This document shows, in pieces, positions 6,657 to 16,213 of a stretch of 49,779 nucleotides of DNA (the stretch's first letter is position 1; every line of letters starts with the position of its first letter). Origin of the DNA: Vibrio caribbeanicus ATCC BAA-2122. GTDB lineage: Bacteria > Pseudomonadota > Gammaproteobacteria > Enterobacterales > Vibrionaceae. The DNA lies in NCBI RefSeq assembly GCF_000165125.1, contig NZ_AEIU01000014.1, forward strand, positions 1 through 49,779. The letters are read 5' to 3'. The notes beneath the pieces are model-generated. The model saw only the letters and a program-made list of their open reading frames with translations, was not told the origin of the DNA and did no database searches. A program made the translations under genes and the position numbers.

Positions 6657-9600
6657 TTATTGTGTAAGTCCCCTTGCTCGAAAGACACGCTCGCATCCAG
6701 CAACGATAGCGACATACGCCATAGGAACAATAAACAAAGAAAAGAGGGTTCCTATAGTTAGGCCGCCAACTAACACCAGACCAATATTGATTTGCCCTAG
6801 CGAACCTGGCCCATCAGCCAGCGCAAGGGGTAGGGAACCAATTATCATGGTTAAGGATGTCATTAAGATAGGGCGTAACCGAGCCCGAGCGCTCATCATG
6901 GCCGCTTCCATAAGCTCGACTTTTTCTTTGCGTTTGATATTGGCAAATTCGACCATCAAAATGCCGTGTTTGGTGACTAAGCCGACCAGAGTAAGCAGCC
7001 CTATCTTTGAGTAGAGATTGAGACTTTGACCAAATACACTCAGAGTGAGTATCGCTCCAACCAAGCATAATGGTACGGTCAGCAATATGATCAAGGGATC
7101 AACAAAACTCTCAAATTGAACGGCAAGGATCAAGAAGATAAAGATTAAGGCAAGTCCAAAAAGCACTTGCATGCCCGCAGAGGACTCATTTAGCTCTTTT
7201 ATCACACCATCGTATTTATAGCTTTGTCCTGCCATAAGTAATTGGGGAAGCTGTTGGTCAAGGTAAGCTTCAATATCACTAGCACTGTAACCCGATACTA
7301 AATTGGCAGTAATTTCTGCTGCATCCTTACCATTATATGTCTTGATATTGGACTCAGCGGTCACGGGAGTGATGGAGACAAATTGAGAGAGTGGTAGCTT
7401 CTGACCCGCTTCAGAGACAACGTACAGTTTATCCAGTACTTTAAAGTCACCGAGATCTTTACGGTTTACTTGTACTTCAATTGGGTAGGTGTAGCCATCA
7501 TCTGTTTGCAAATCTGCGGCCTTAACTGAGCCTAAAAATGTTGAGATTGCATTGGTAACGTTACTGTATTTTGCACCGGACAAAGTAATAGCGTTACGAT
7601 CAATCGATAAATCATAGCGCAGTTGGTCACGGTGAGTTGAGTTGTTGACATTAGAGACACCAGGGTAATCTTTCAGTAAATCAACCACCTTTTCTGCAGT
7701 AGTAGCAAGTGCCTCTAAATCCCGATTGACTGTGGTAATTTCAAGAACCAAGCCCGTTGCGATATCTAAGTTGTCTGCAGATCTGACAGAGAAAGACGTG
7801 GTATAAGCAGAAATATTCTTGCTGGCCTCAGCTTGTAGTTCATCGATAACTTCATTGGCGGTTTTTTTGCGTTCGCCCCAAGGTGTGAGCAACACATGAT
7901 TGGTTGGTGAGCCCTCTATATATGCCAAGTTAGTTTCGACCGCATCATTTCCTTCTAGAACCTTGTTGATCTGCCCAGAGTTTTTGAGGTTATAGAGTCG
8001 GTTAGCACCTGCTGGTGGTGTGGAAGTTACCTCAATAAAACCAGTATCTTCAGTCGGTAATAAAACCTTGGGTATTAACCATACAGCTACCATCGAGAGT
8101 AAGATAAGTCCAAACGTTGTTGCTAATACGATTCGCGGTCTTTCGAACCAGTTTTTTAATAAAATCACATAGTTATCAGTTAGTTGATTGAGTTTAGATT
8201 CTACCCAAACAAACCATGCAGCACCGCTGCCTTTTGGTTTAAGCAGATAGGCACTCATCATCGGTGACAGGGTCAAAGCAACAAATCCTGACAAGATAAC
8301 AGCAGCAGCAAGAGTAAAGGCAAATTGCCTAAATAGATCCGCAGTCAGTCCAGACATCAAACCAATAGGCAGATAAACCACCGCTAATGTAAGGGTCATG
8401 GCGATAACTGGGAAAACGATTTCTTTGGCACTTGTCATTGCTGCTTGGATTGGAGACAAGCCGTTTTCAATATGGCGATAACAATTTTCAACCACGACAA
8501 TGGCGTCGTCGACGACTAAGCCAATGGCGAGAATTATCGCTAAAATGGTGAGTACATTGATGCTAAATCCGAGCATAGCCATGACAGCGAAGACGCCAAT
8601 TACACAGACTGGAATAGTGATAAGTGGGATAATAGCAACCCGCAGTGAGCCAAGGAACAGAACCACAATTGCTGAGACTAAGACAATCGCTTCCAGTAAG
8701 GTCATAAAGCTGTCATCAATGGCTTTTTGAATAAAGTCGGCTTGGTTGTACACCATCTTCATTTCTAAATCAGCAGGGAGCTGCATGGTTTCCATGGCTT
8801 TTTTAACGTGATGAGCAACGGTGACCGGGTTTTCTGACTTAAATGGAAGTACTTGAAGTGACATTGCGGTATGTCCATTGACCTCAAGCTGACTCGGCTC
8901 TAAGCTCTCTTCTCCCATTTTGACGTCGGCGACATCTTTTATTCGAATAATGTTGTCGTTGTCGACTCGAATGACCAAATCCCGCACATCTTTAGTCGAG
9001 GTTACTTGATTGACTGGATTGATGGAAAAGTCGCGGATTTCACCTTTGATGGTTCCAGCGGTAAAAGTAGTGTTATAAGTACTGAGCGTCGACACCACAT
9101 CTGCGGCACTGACATTCAGCGCTGCCATACGCTCGGGCTCAAGCCAAACGCGCACCGCTCGTTTCGAACCACCATAAGGACCCCAAACGCCACCAACGCC
9201 CGAAACATTTTTAAATTGAGGTACGAGCTGCTGACTAATAAAGTCGTACATCTCTTGTTTGCTCATTTTGCCGTTTTTGTTAACGAAAGTGATGATGTTA
9301 CTTGGCATGGCTGTATCAGATGAGTCATCGGTTACGGTCGGCTTATCTGTCATTGCGGGGGGAAAGTCGTTGATGCCTTCGACCTTACTGCGAAGGTTGT
9401 TCATTAAGCTTGTGTATTCAACGTCGTCGATACCATCTTCAAACTTGATTTTGAGTGAACAACTGCCTTCTTTGCAATTTGTGGTCATGGTTTTCACTTT
9501 ATCAAGTCCGGCAATCGAATTGATCAGAACCTGAGCCACGTTTTGTGACATAAACTCGGCACTTGCCCCTGTGATAGAGGCATTAACGTTGGCTGAAGCC

Positions 9601-9728
9601 GTATGACGCTCAGGAAAATACTGTACTGAGAGCTTTTGATACGAGACCATGCCAAGCAGCACGATTGCGATGCTTAATACTGTCGCAAAAACGGGATGTT
9701 TAATACAGATTTCAGGCAGCTTCATCAT
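6657..9728 (-). CDS. RND multidrug efflux transporter, HAE1 family inner-membrane subunit
   Basis: A 1023-residue proton-driven pump of the AcrB/VexB type. It starts with the standard N-terminal helix (IKHPVFATVLSIAIVLLG) and carries the TM4 proton-relay pair D407-D408 (GLVVDDAIVVVEN), the same numbers as in AcrB. A second transmembrane block begins with VLFGLALIFIFLILAVQFESF. Two large periplasmic loops are present. It would work as a trimer with the adaptor encoded upstream and a TolC-type outer membrane channel, which is not in the window. The start overlaps the adaptor gene by 17 bases, indicating translational coupling. No local regulator gene is next to it. Specific substrates cannot be read from the sequence. 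Confidence 0.95.
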   Translation of the reverse strand: MMKLPEICIKHPVFATVLSIAIVLLGMVSYQKLSVQYFPERHTASANVNASITGASAEFMSQNVAQVLINSIAGLDKVKTMTTNCKEGSCSLKIKFEDGIDDVEYTSLMNNLRSKVEGINDFPPAMTDKPTVTDDSSDTAMPSNIITFVNKNGKMSKQEMYDFISQQLVPQFKNVSGVGGVWGPYGGSKRAVRVWLEPERMAALNVSAADVVSTLSTYNTTFTAGTIKGEIRDFSINPVNQVTSTKDVRDLVIRVDNDNIIRIKDVADVKMGEESLEPSQLEVNGHTAMSLQVLPFKSENPVTVAHHVKKAMETMQLPADLEMKMVYNQADFIQKAIDDSFMTLLEAIVLVSAIVVLFLGSLRVAIIPLITIPVCVIGVFAVMAMLGFSINVLTILAIILAIGLVVDDAIVVVENCYRHIENGLSPIQAAMTSAKEIVFPVIAMTLTLAVVYLPIGLMSGLTADLFRQFAFTLAAAVILSGFVALTLSPMMSAYLLKPKGSGAAWFVWVESKLNQLTDNYVILLKNWFERPRIVLATTFGLILLSMVAVWLIPKVLLPTEDTGFIEVTSTPPAGANRLYNLKNSGQINKVLEGNDAVETNLAYIEGSPTNHVLLTPWGERKKTANEVIDELQAEASKNISAYTTSFSVRSADNLDIATGLVLEITTVNRDLEALATTAEKVVDLLKDYPGVSNVNNSTHRDQLRYDLSIDRNAITLSGAKYSNVTNAISTFLGSVKAADLQTDDGYTYPIEVQVNRKDLGDFKVLDKLYVVSEAGQKLPLSQFVSITPVTAESNIKTYNGKDAAEITANLVSGYSASDIEAYLDQQLPQLLMAGQSYKYDGVIKELNESSAGMQVLFGLALIFIFLILAVQFESFVDPLIILLTVPLCLVGAILTLSVFGQSLNLYSKIGLLTLVGLVTKHGILMVEFANIKRKEKVELMEAAMMSARARLRPILMTSLTMIIGSLPLALADGPGSLGQINIGLVLVGGLTIGTLFSLFIVPMAYVAIVAGCERVFRARGLTQ

Positions 9729-10878
9729 GAACCTCTACTGCCTTTGTCGCTTGTTTTTGTTTAGTATTTGTCTGAGGTTGCGAGTTAATGGGGGTAGTAT
9801 CGCTGGGTAATGGTTTCGTCTCAGGTAAAGGCATTTGTGGTGCTTTATCATCAGAGTTTTTAATCGAAACCATATCACCATCTTTGAGATTTTGTCCTCC
9901 TGTGACGACAACGATGTCATCTGGACTCAAGCCAGACTTGATGGACACATCACCATTATTTTTGTTTTCACCGAGTTTGACAGAACGTTGGCTGACTTTA
10001 TTGTGCTTGACTAACCAAACAAACTTTTGATTACCATCAACACTGATGGCTGTTTGCGAGATCACCATTTCAGGGCGTGCTTGCCCAGTCTTTTGCAGTA
10101 CTTTGGCAAACATACCAGGGACAAGGCGCTTATCGGGGTTATCAATATGTGCATGCACCTCGACTCTGCCCGAACTTTCGTCAACTCTCGGGGCGAGATA
10201 ATCCAGCTTGCCAGTAAATGATTGGTTAGGATAAGCATCAACAGTAATAGAGACAAATTGTCCCAACTTAGCTTGGCCATATTCAGATTGACTGATGGAA
10301 TAATGGACTTGGAGTGGATCTAATTTTACTAGGCTGACGAGTGGCGTCGCCGCTTCCACTCGACTGCCAACGGACTGAGTAAAATTAGTCAATTGACCAT
10401 CAAAAGGAGCCACAATTTTGTAGTCTTGGATCAGGCTTTCCTTTTGGCGAAAGTCGGCTTTGGCTAAGTTGAGCTTTTGTCTCAACTCTTCAACATCTTG
10501 CGCTGACATCGAATCGGGTTGTTTTTTAAGCAAAGCCAAGACACGATTTAGCTTTGATTCCGCCAGCCCCATTGAACTTTTGGCTTTATCCAATTCTGCG
10601 ACCGCTTGAGTGTCATCAAGTTGGGCAATGAGCTGACCTTTTTTGACCATATCACCATCTTGAAAGTGCAATGCTTTGAGTTTTTCCCCTGCACTGAAAG
10701 TCAGATCTGCAGAGTAAGTGGGCTCAAGTTTCCCCACTTCGTTGATAGCTGCTGTACTGGTTTGGACTCTAACTTTTTCCGTGGTAACCGGTTTGGCAGT
10801 GGCGGGGTCTTTTGCCAAGGTCTGACAAGCAAACAGAGTACTGATCATGGCGAGAAGTAACGTGTTTGACGATTTCAT
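9712..10878 (-). CDS. RND efflux periplasmic adaptor (membrane fusion protein)
   Basis: A 388-residue HlyD/AcrA-type adaptor that links the pump to the outer membrane channel. It has a Sec signal peptide (MKSSNTLLLAMISTLFACQTLA); LFAC could serve as an imperfect lipobox, so lipoprotein anchoring is possible. Then a biotinyl-lipoyl-like half (LHFQDGDMVKKGQLIAQLDD), a coiled-coil hairpin (SKLNRVLALLKKQ...LRQKLNLAKADFRQKE), the second lipoyl half (IVAPFDGQLTNF) and a beta-barrel. The C-terminal tail is Pro/Thr/Lys-rich. It is the first gene of a two-gene operon with the RND transporter. Confidence 0.93.
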   Translation of the reverse strand: MKSSNTLLLAMISTLFACQTLAKDPATAKPVTTEKVRVQTSTAAINEVGKLEPTYSADLTFSAGEKLKALHFQDGDMVKKGQLIAQLDDTQAVAELDKAKSSMGLAESKLNRVLALLKKQPDSMSAQDVEELRQKLNLAKADFRQKESLIQDYKIVAPFDGQLTNFTQSVGSRVEAATPLVSLVKLDPLQVHYSISQSEYGQAKLGQFVSITVDAYPNQSFTGKLDYLAPRVDESSGRVEVHAHIDNPDKRLVPGMFAKVLQKTGQARPEMVISQTAISVDGNQKFVWLVKHNKVSQRSVKLGENKNNGDVSIKSGLSPDDIVVVTGGQNLKDGDMVSIKNSDDKAPQMPLPETKPLPSDTTPINSQPQTNTKQKQATKAVEVHDEAA

Positions 10879-11273
10879 TCAAGATCTCCAATTGATAGAG
10901 GAGTTAGTGTATAGCGCAGATTTTGAATAAAACGTTAGAGCTTGGTTAGTGTTTGTTAAATTTTTACCAGATGGCGTAAGTTACATGAGTATAGAGCCAA
11001 TAAATTACGGTTAGCTCCACCATTATCAAGGATGATTATGTCTCTCTTTAATTGAGTTTTGTGATATTGCGCTAAGTTCTTTTTCTTTGGTAAAAGTGCA
11101 AAAACTCAATTTGTCGCGAAAAGTGGTCGCTTTATTGAGTGATGTGATTATTTTTGTAGTAAAAGTGAAAGAATGACCAGTAATTTCAGAGATTTGAATA
11201 GTCAATGCGCCATTATGCAATTGAACGAGCTTAGTGGTAAATTTAGCAATATTTTTTTACAGAGCTGATCGCT
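10879..11273. other. Divergent promoter region, efflux operon versus T6SS island
   Basis: Holds the promoters of the minus-strand efflux operon and of the plus-strand gene at 11274. A 64-codon minus-strand frame (11026-11220) is open but lacks a ribosome site and any recognisable protein character, so I do not call it. No clear operator was seen. Confidence 0.4.
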
Positions 11274-11729
11274 ATGACGTCAAATCTTGCCTTTAGTAGT
11301 GAGCCTATCCATATCGCTCGTTTTGGGCACATTTTAGAATTACACCCAGAGATGAGTAAGGTACGGATTGATTTTGAGGGTAATAACGCTGGCGAGCCAG
11401 TGTGGGCATCGCTCGGGCGACTGTTTAGTCAAAGTCACATCCAGCTTGCCATTGACAACGAATTGGCCTGTAAAGTCGAGTTTTACGCCGGTGATGCGTC
11501 TTTGCCGATAGTCACAGATATTTTCTTTTCAGTATTGGAAGAGAACTCTTTGGTAATCAGAGCTAAAAATGTGCTGTTAAATGGCAGCGAAAAAGTCACT
11601 CTACAAAGTGAGTCTGCCTCCACAGAGTACTGTGGTCGAACTGGCAAGGTGACGACCAAAGCTAAGTTTATCACCAGTAATGCTGAAAAAACGCACAAAA
11701 TTCAAGCGCAAAAAATTGATTTAAATTGA
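11274..11729 (+). CDS. DUF6484-like protein of a type VI effector island
   Basis: A 151-residue protein. Its N-terminal half (HIARFGHILELHPEMSKVRI, then NAGEPVWASLGRLF) resembles the DUF6484 family found in type VI secretion gene groups beside PAAR-like effector genes. No signal peptide and no membrane segment. It lies 32 bp upstream of the effector gene and is probably co-transcribed, which suggests a role in effector loading or spike assembly; that role is inferred from position. The family name is from memory of such clusters and should be treated as likely rather than certain. Confidence 0.65.
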   Translation: MTSNLAFSSEPIHIARFGHILELHPEMSKVRIDFEGNNAGEPVWASLGRLFSQSHIQLAIDNELACKVEFYAGDASLPIVTDIFFSVLEENSLVIRAKNVLLNGSEKVTLQSESASTEYCGRTGKVTTKAKFITSNAEKTHKIQAQKIDLN

Positions 11730-11761
11730 ACCCTACCAGCCAACATTCATGAGAATTCATT

Positions 11762-14700
11762 ATGTCAGTCACTATTTGCAGTAACGGTCTTACCATCGTC
11801 CATCAAGGTTCAGGAGGAGAGGCCAACGCCTCTGAGCCAGATGTTTGTAAAACCACAGTTGGTCCTGCTGTAAAGAATATCGCCTATGAAAATAATGCAA
11901 AATCAGCGGATCTGGCAGAGGGAACCGTGACCGTCTGTGCCGATGGTGGTAATAGTATTGCAATGAAAGGCAGCAAATTTGCCGTGAGTGTCGGGGATGC
12001 AGATGGCGATCAGAAAGGAGTTGATTCTGGGACGATCGAAGATGAGGCGGAATTTACTGGTGCGTCTCCCAACGTCATCATGGAAGGTAAGGGTGTGGCA
12101 CGCCTGAGTGATCCCATGACAATGAATAAAGCCAATACTATTTGTTCTGGAGTACAAAACCCAAGCTTAACCGTGGATCCAGTGCTTGAAGTCCCATCCA
12201 GTATTGATATTTGTGTGCGCTATCCCAACGGGAAACCGTTCAAGAATGCTGCCTTCGTAGTGGCTGATGAAAGCGGCGCACCAAAGGGAGCAGGAACACT
12301 AGATGCCTCCGGAAAATCAAATGTCAATGGTCTCAAGCCAGGCAAAATAAAACTTAAAGCTTCTGAAAGCGCTGACCCTTTTGAAATCTGTCCGATCAGA
12401 AGAAAGAACCCTCACTTTGAACAAGAAGCGCCCCATGATGATTTCTTTGCTCGTGCAACAAAAGGGCAGCAAGGGTTTTGGCAACCGGTACGTGTAGAAA
12501 CAGGGCTTGCACCGTGGGGGAGTATAGGAAAAGAGCTGAGTAGTGACAGATTCTTTCAAGATATTGTTGAATTAGAAACAAAACTCCATTTTGAATACCA
12601 GCATCCTGATAGCGCATTTACACTAGGAAAAACCTGTGATGTTGTGGTTGGCAATTTGAATATGCCCTTGCCTCATACTACGGAATGTATGTTGGCTTAT
12701 TGTATGCCGTTAATGCTTGAAGAGGGTGAAATACTCTCGGTATTACTTCGACTCGCTTCACATGAAACTACCGACCGCATGACAGCGTTCATGCGTGCTC
12801 GTGGTGAGGGTAATCCTCTCACGTATTTACAAAATTACGATTGGAGTGGGACGCAGAAACAGATTAATGAAAGCCTTGCCAATCTACTTAAAAAAATTGA
12901 GTCACGAATTGTATTTTTGCGTGATGAGGCGAGTAAACTAAAATACTCGTATTTGTCTGAAGATATTTTTGATAAACACATTGATACACTGAAAGCGTAC
13001 ACCAAAGGTTTACCTGAGCTTATTTCTATGAGCTTTACCAAAATGCAGCTCAGAGCCACCACTTTGCTGGCAAATAGTGCTAACGTCAATGTAACCAAAG
13101 ACGACGACAATGTTTACTCTACTGAAGCGGGTGATATCAATAAAGTGGTGAACACCACTCAAACCATTGATACTGTGGAACCTTTTATGAATTTGGTCGC
13201 GGGTAAGATAGATAATGTCATTCCGATTTATCCGGTTCGTTATGGTTATGCTAATTTCTTTGATGAAATTTTGCCTGCACAAGCACCACCGACTTTACCT
13301 GAGATGGCCGCCGCATCGGGTTTAAATGAGACGGGAGGGTATCTTTTACGTTTATTGCGCGAAGGCTGGGTATACATAAAAGAAGAGGAAGGTAAATCCG
13401 ATAATCAGCAGATCCATATCTTCCGCTACGTTCAAACTGAAACTCCAAACGGCGTGATTGAACAATTTGAGAAATACTACTTTACCAACGAAGAAAACGC
13501 ACAAGACGGGCTAACGCTCGATATTTCATCGGGATCAACTTTTTATCCCTTTGCCTTTGTGACTGCGAACACTCAAAAGATCTCAATAGCGTATTCAGAG
13601 CACGAATGGGCCGCTGACATCATAGATAAGATGAACAGCGACCAAGAATGGCGCACCAAAGCTATGCAGCAAGTTGACATGAGCGCCAGCGATGACTTTA
13701 GTGATACTGCCACTCAAGATAAGTTGAATAGTCTGGTGGAAGACTACCGCAGCAATGACGTGAAATGGCTAGCAGATAAAGAAGCGCAAAAGCCGACCGA
13801 TATTGGCAAGGATATTGTAACCACTCAAAAAAGCTACCATCTTGTGGCTGATGAGTTGGTTGAAACCATGCAAAAAAGCCATAGCGAGAAAAAAGACGGC
13901 ACCTTAGTAGTGTTATTTGACCCTGTCGGCCGCCAGCGAGATATTGCCAATCAGCTCAAAATGACGTTGGCTGAGGGGCAAGCCTATCAGACAAATAACC
14001 TCTATCCATTGACAATAGGCAGCTACGCTAAAGCTTGCTTGGACAGTGAAGTGCCTGAAGTCAGTCAAGTCGCGCAAGAAAACCTTGATACCCAGGCCCT
14101 CACTGAGTTTTGGGATAACAGTGAACTCAAAATGGATAAGATTAAGGAGCAGACTCAGCAGTGGCTCGATATAATGGCTTATTTTGTTTCCGGAGAGGGG
14201 GCTAAAAATGAGCTAGGTTCACTCACTTTTTACATGCAATATTATATCGATACTCGTCAAGAGGGTTTAAAAAAGCCTGTAGAAGAGTTAGTCAAACTGT
14301 TCTTTTTAATCGGCGGGCTTTTTGATGGAGTGACTGCCAGTGAAGACGGTATGGACGCTATGGATGATTGGGTAGGCCAAGCGTTTACTACTGAGACTCT
14401 TACGCCAGAGGACAATGCAGCGGGAGCGGGTTTTAAAATCGCAGAGCGTATCTTTACTCAGTGTCATGGGGGAGATTGGAGTGAGTGGATTGAACTCATG
14501 GGTAATCATGTGTTGGGCTCTATGGGGACATTTTTGGCCCGTCTACCCGTAGCTTTTGATTATGTAGGTAAGCAAAATAAAAAATGGGCCAAAATAGCGG
14601 GCAATGTGGGGCTAGAGAAGTTTTATCGCACCACATTTCCTTCGATACTCGATGCACTTTTGGGGTTAAAAGTGACCGGGAATAGGTTACCAGTACCCTT

Positions 14701-16204
14701 TGATGACGTTGAATCGCTGATCAAAAAGCAGGCCATCAGTGGCCGCGCTGCTTCTATTTGGCAAAAAACTAAAACCAAATGGTATGATAAGCTAATCGAT
14801 TGGTCAGAAACGAAAGTGGATGAGAAGCAGACCCGTATTTTGCAACTGCTTGAATTCGAGGTCACGCCAAATTGCCCTAAGATAATCCAAACAATGATTG
14901 ATAAGATCGAGAAGGTGGTCAAACCTGCCAGTAAAACAGCTGTGCACATAGCCGCCTCCACTGCCAGCGCAGGTTTTTCGGGTTGGTCTTTTTTCCTCAA
15001 TGTGGAAGCTATGTATGAGATGGGCGCTCAAGATGAGTTTACGACTCTCGACCCTATTACCAATAAAGACGAGCTTTACCGTATTCTTCAAGTGAGCGCG
15101 ACGTTGGGTGCTTTGGCGGCTGATAGTATCGAGCTAGCTAAATATGGCGCGAAATCAGCAAATGCTACTGCTTCAACACTCAATAGGGGACTTAACTCCC
15201 AATTGATGCAAAAATACCTGCCCACCCTGAGCGCTAGAATGGCTGAAAAGCTTGGGTTGGCCAATGTGATAGCTTATAGCCAGCATATGGATAATTTCTT
15301 CATAAAAGCACCAGTTAACGCGTTGGTTGCAATTGTAACGATAGCCGAAGCCTCTAGCTATGGTTGGGATGCTTATAAAGCATCTCAAAGTGGGAATGTG
15401 GGATTAAAGCACGGCAATTTGTTAGGGGCAGGTTTCTCGATAGCATTATTTGGGACTATCTTGTTCTCTGGTTTTGCCTCTTTGATATTTTTGAGCATCT
15501 GTGTGGCAGGCTTGTTTTGGAGTGATAGCATTATTGCGCGCTACACCAAAACGGGGATTGAAAATCTACTTTTTAGATGCTTTTGGGGCAAAAGTGAAGA
15601 CTATTCGTTTTGGAAAAACTTTGTTAGTGTGGAAAAAATTAAAATTGCAGGGGATAGACTAAAAGTAATAGAGTCTATGTTATTCAAGGAAAAACAAAAT
15701 TATTTTGAAACAGCGTTTCAAATTGAGTCTCAAGAGTTTATTAATTATCTCTATTGGCCGCAGTTAGAAGTGGAAAGCAAGGCCATCACACCAGGCGTAA
15801 TTAAATCAGATAAACTTTTTACTTTCCGTTTTGTTTTACCAGAGTTTAAAATGGGCATTTCTCAGCTCCATGGTACTTTGACCAAAGAGCTTTACGATAG
15901 ATCAGGAATTGCATCGATTGAGCGTGAATCGACTGAGCCTCTGACAGAGGCGTTTAAGCACGCCCTAGTTGTCGCATTGAATGATCCGCAGCAGCATGAA
16001 TTTAAACAAAATGGACTGCATTTAACCTTGCAAGTAGAGTGCCCATTTAGGCAAAGTCGCGGAATCGCATGCGACCTGAGTTTGAAATGGTGTTATGAGC
16101 CAGAGCCTTCATTAGTGGTGCCTAAGCGTATTTTAACTTCATCAGGTGATATTGACGGCCATATGATAGGCATGATTAATGATAAACCTAACGATAATTA
16201 TTAA
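11762..16204 (+). CDS. Type VI secretion effector: PAAR-like (DUF4150) + MIX/VasX-type toxin
   Basis: A 1480-residue protein. Residues 1-140 look like the PAAR-like DUF4150 spike-tip domain (VTVCADGGNSIAMKGSKF, SPNVIMEGKGVARLSDPM). Residues 145-205 form a small beta-sandwich-like region (CVRYPNGKPFKNAAFVV). The VasX-type region follows, with all three parts of the MIX effector marker: VIPIYPVRY (486-494), LREGWVYIK (532-540) and IAYSEHEWA (609-617). The C-terminal half holds hydrophobic stretches near 1060-1085 and 1220-1256 (ALFGTILFSGFASLIFLSIC), as in membrane-targeting, colicin-like VasX. It would be delivered by a type VI apparatus encoded elsewhere and damage membranes of neighbours. 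The probable immunity gene follows after 9 bp. Confidence 0.88.
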   Translation: MSVTICSNGLTIVHQGSGGEANASEPDVCKTTVGPAVKNIAYENNAKSADLAEGTVTVCADGGNSIAMKGSKFAVSVGDADGDQKGVDSGTIEDEAEFTGASPNVIMEGKGVARLSDPMTMNKANTICSGVQNPSLTVDPVLEVPSSIDICVRYPNGKPFKNAAFVVADESGAPKGAGTLDASGKSNVNGLKPGKIKLKASESADPFEICPIRRKNPHFEQEAPHDDFFARATKGQQGFWQPVRVETGLAPWGSIGKELSSDRFFQDIVELETKLHFEYQHPDSAFTLGKTCDVVVGNLNMPLPHTTECMLAYCMPLMLEEGEILSVLLRLASHETTDRMTAFMRARGEGNPLTYLQNYDWSGTQKQINESLANLLKKIESRIVFLRDEASKLKYSYLSEDIFDKHIDTLKAYTKGLPELISMSFTKMQLRATTLLANSANVNVTKDDDNVYSTEAGDINKVVNTTQTIDTVEPFMNLVAGKIDNVIPIYPVRYGYANFFDEILPAQAPPTLPEMAAASGLNETGGYLLRLLREGWVYIKEEEGKSDNQQIHIFRYVQTETPNGVIEQFEKYYFTNEENAQDGLTLDISSGSTFYPFAFVTANTQKISIAYSEHEWAADIIDKMNSDQEWRTKAMQQVDMSASDDFSDTATQDKLNSLVEDYRSNDVKWLADKEAQKPTDIGKDIVTTQKSYHLVADELVETMQKSHSEKKDGTLVVLFDPVGRQRDIANQLKMTLAEGQAYQTNNLYPLTIGSYAKACLDSEVPEVSQVAQENLDTQALTEFWDNSELKMDKIKEQTQQWLDIMAYFVSGEGAKNELGSLTFYMQYYIDTRQEGLKKPVEELVKLFFLIGGLFDGVTASEDGMDAMDDWVGQAFTTETLTPEDNAAGAGFKIAERIFTQCHGGDWSEWIELMGNHVLGSMGTFLARLPVAFDYVGKQNKKWAKIAGNVGLEKFYRTTFPSILDALLGLKVTGNRLPVPFDDVESLIKKQAISGRAASIWQKTKTKWYDKLIDWSETKVDEKQTRILQLLEFEVTPNCPKIIQTMIDKIEKVVKPASKTAVHIAASTASAGFSGWSFFLNVEAMYEMGAQDEFTTLDPITNKDELYRILQVSATLGALAADSIELAKYGAKSANATASTLNRGLNSQLMQKYLPTLSARMAEKLGLANVIAYSQHMDNFFIKAPVNALVAIVTIAEASSYGWDAYKASQSGNVGLKHGNLLGAGFSIALFGTILFSGFASLIFLSICVAGLFWSDSIIARYTKTGIENLLFRCFWGKSEDYSFWKNFVSVEKIKIAGDRLKVIESMLFKEKQNYFETAFQIESQEFINYLYWPQLEVESKAITPGVIKSDKLFTFRFVLPEFKMGISQLHGTLTKELYDRSGIASIERESTEPLTEAFKHALVVALNDPQQHEFKQNGLHLTLQVECPFRQSRGIACDLSLKWCYEPEPSLVVPKRILTSSGDIDGHMIGMINDKPNDNY

Positions 16205-16213
16205 GGATAACTG

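Noticed and set aside
9735-9920. Alternative frames inside the efflux genes
   Set aside because: They are shadows of the long adaptor and transporter genes, which have clear family motifs.
11026-11220. 64-codon minus-strand frame upstream of the T6SS island
   Set aside because: No ribosome site, no family resemblance, and located in a divergent promoter region.
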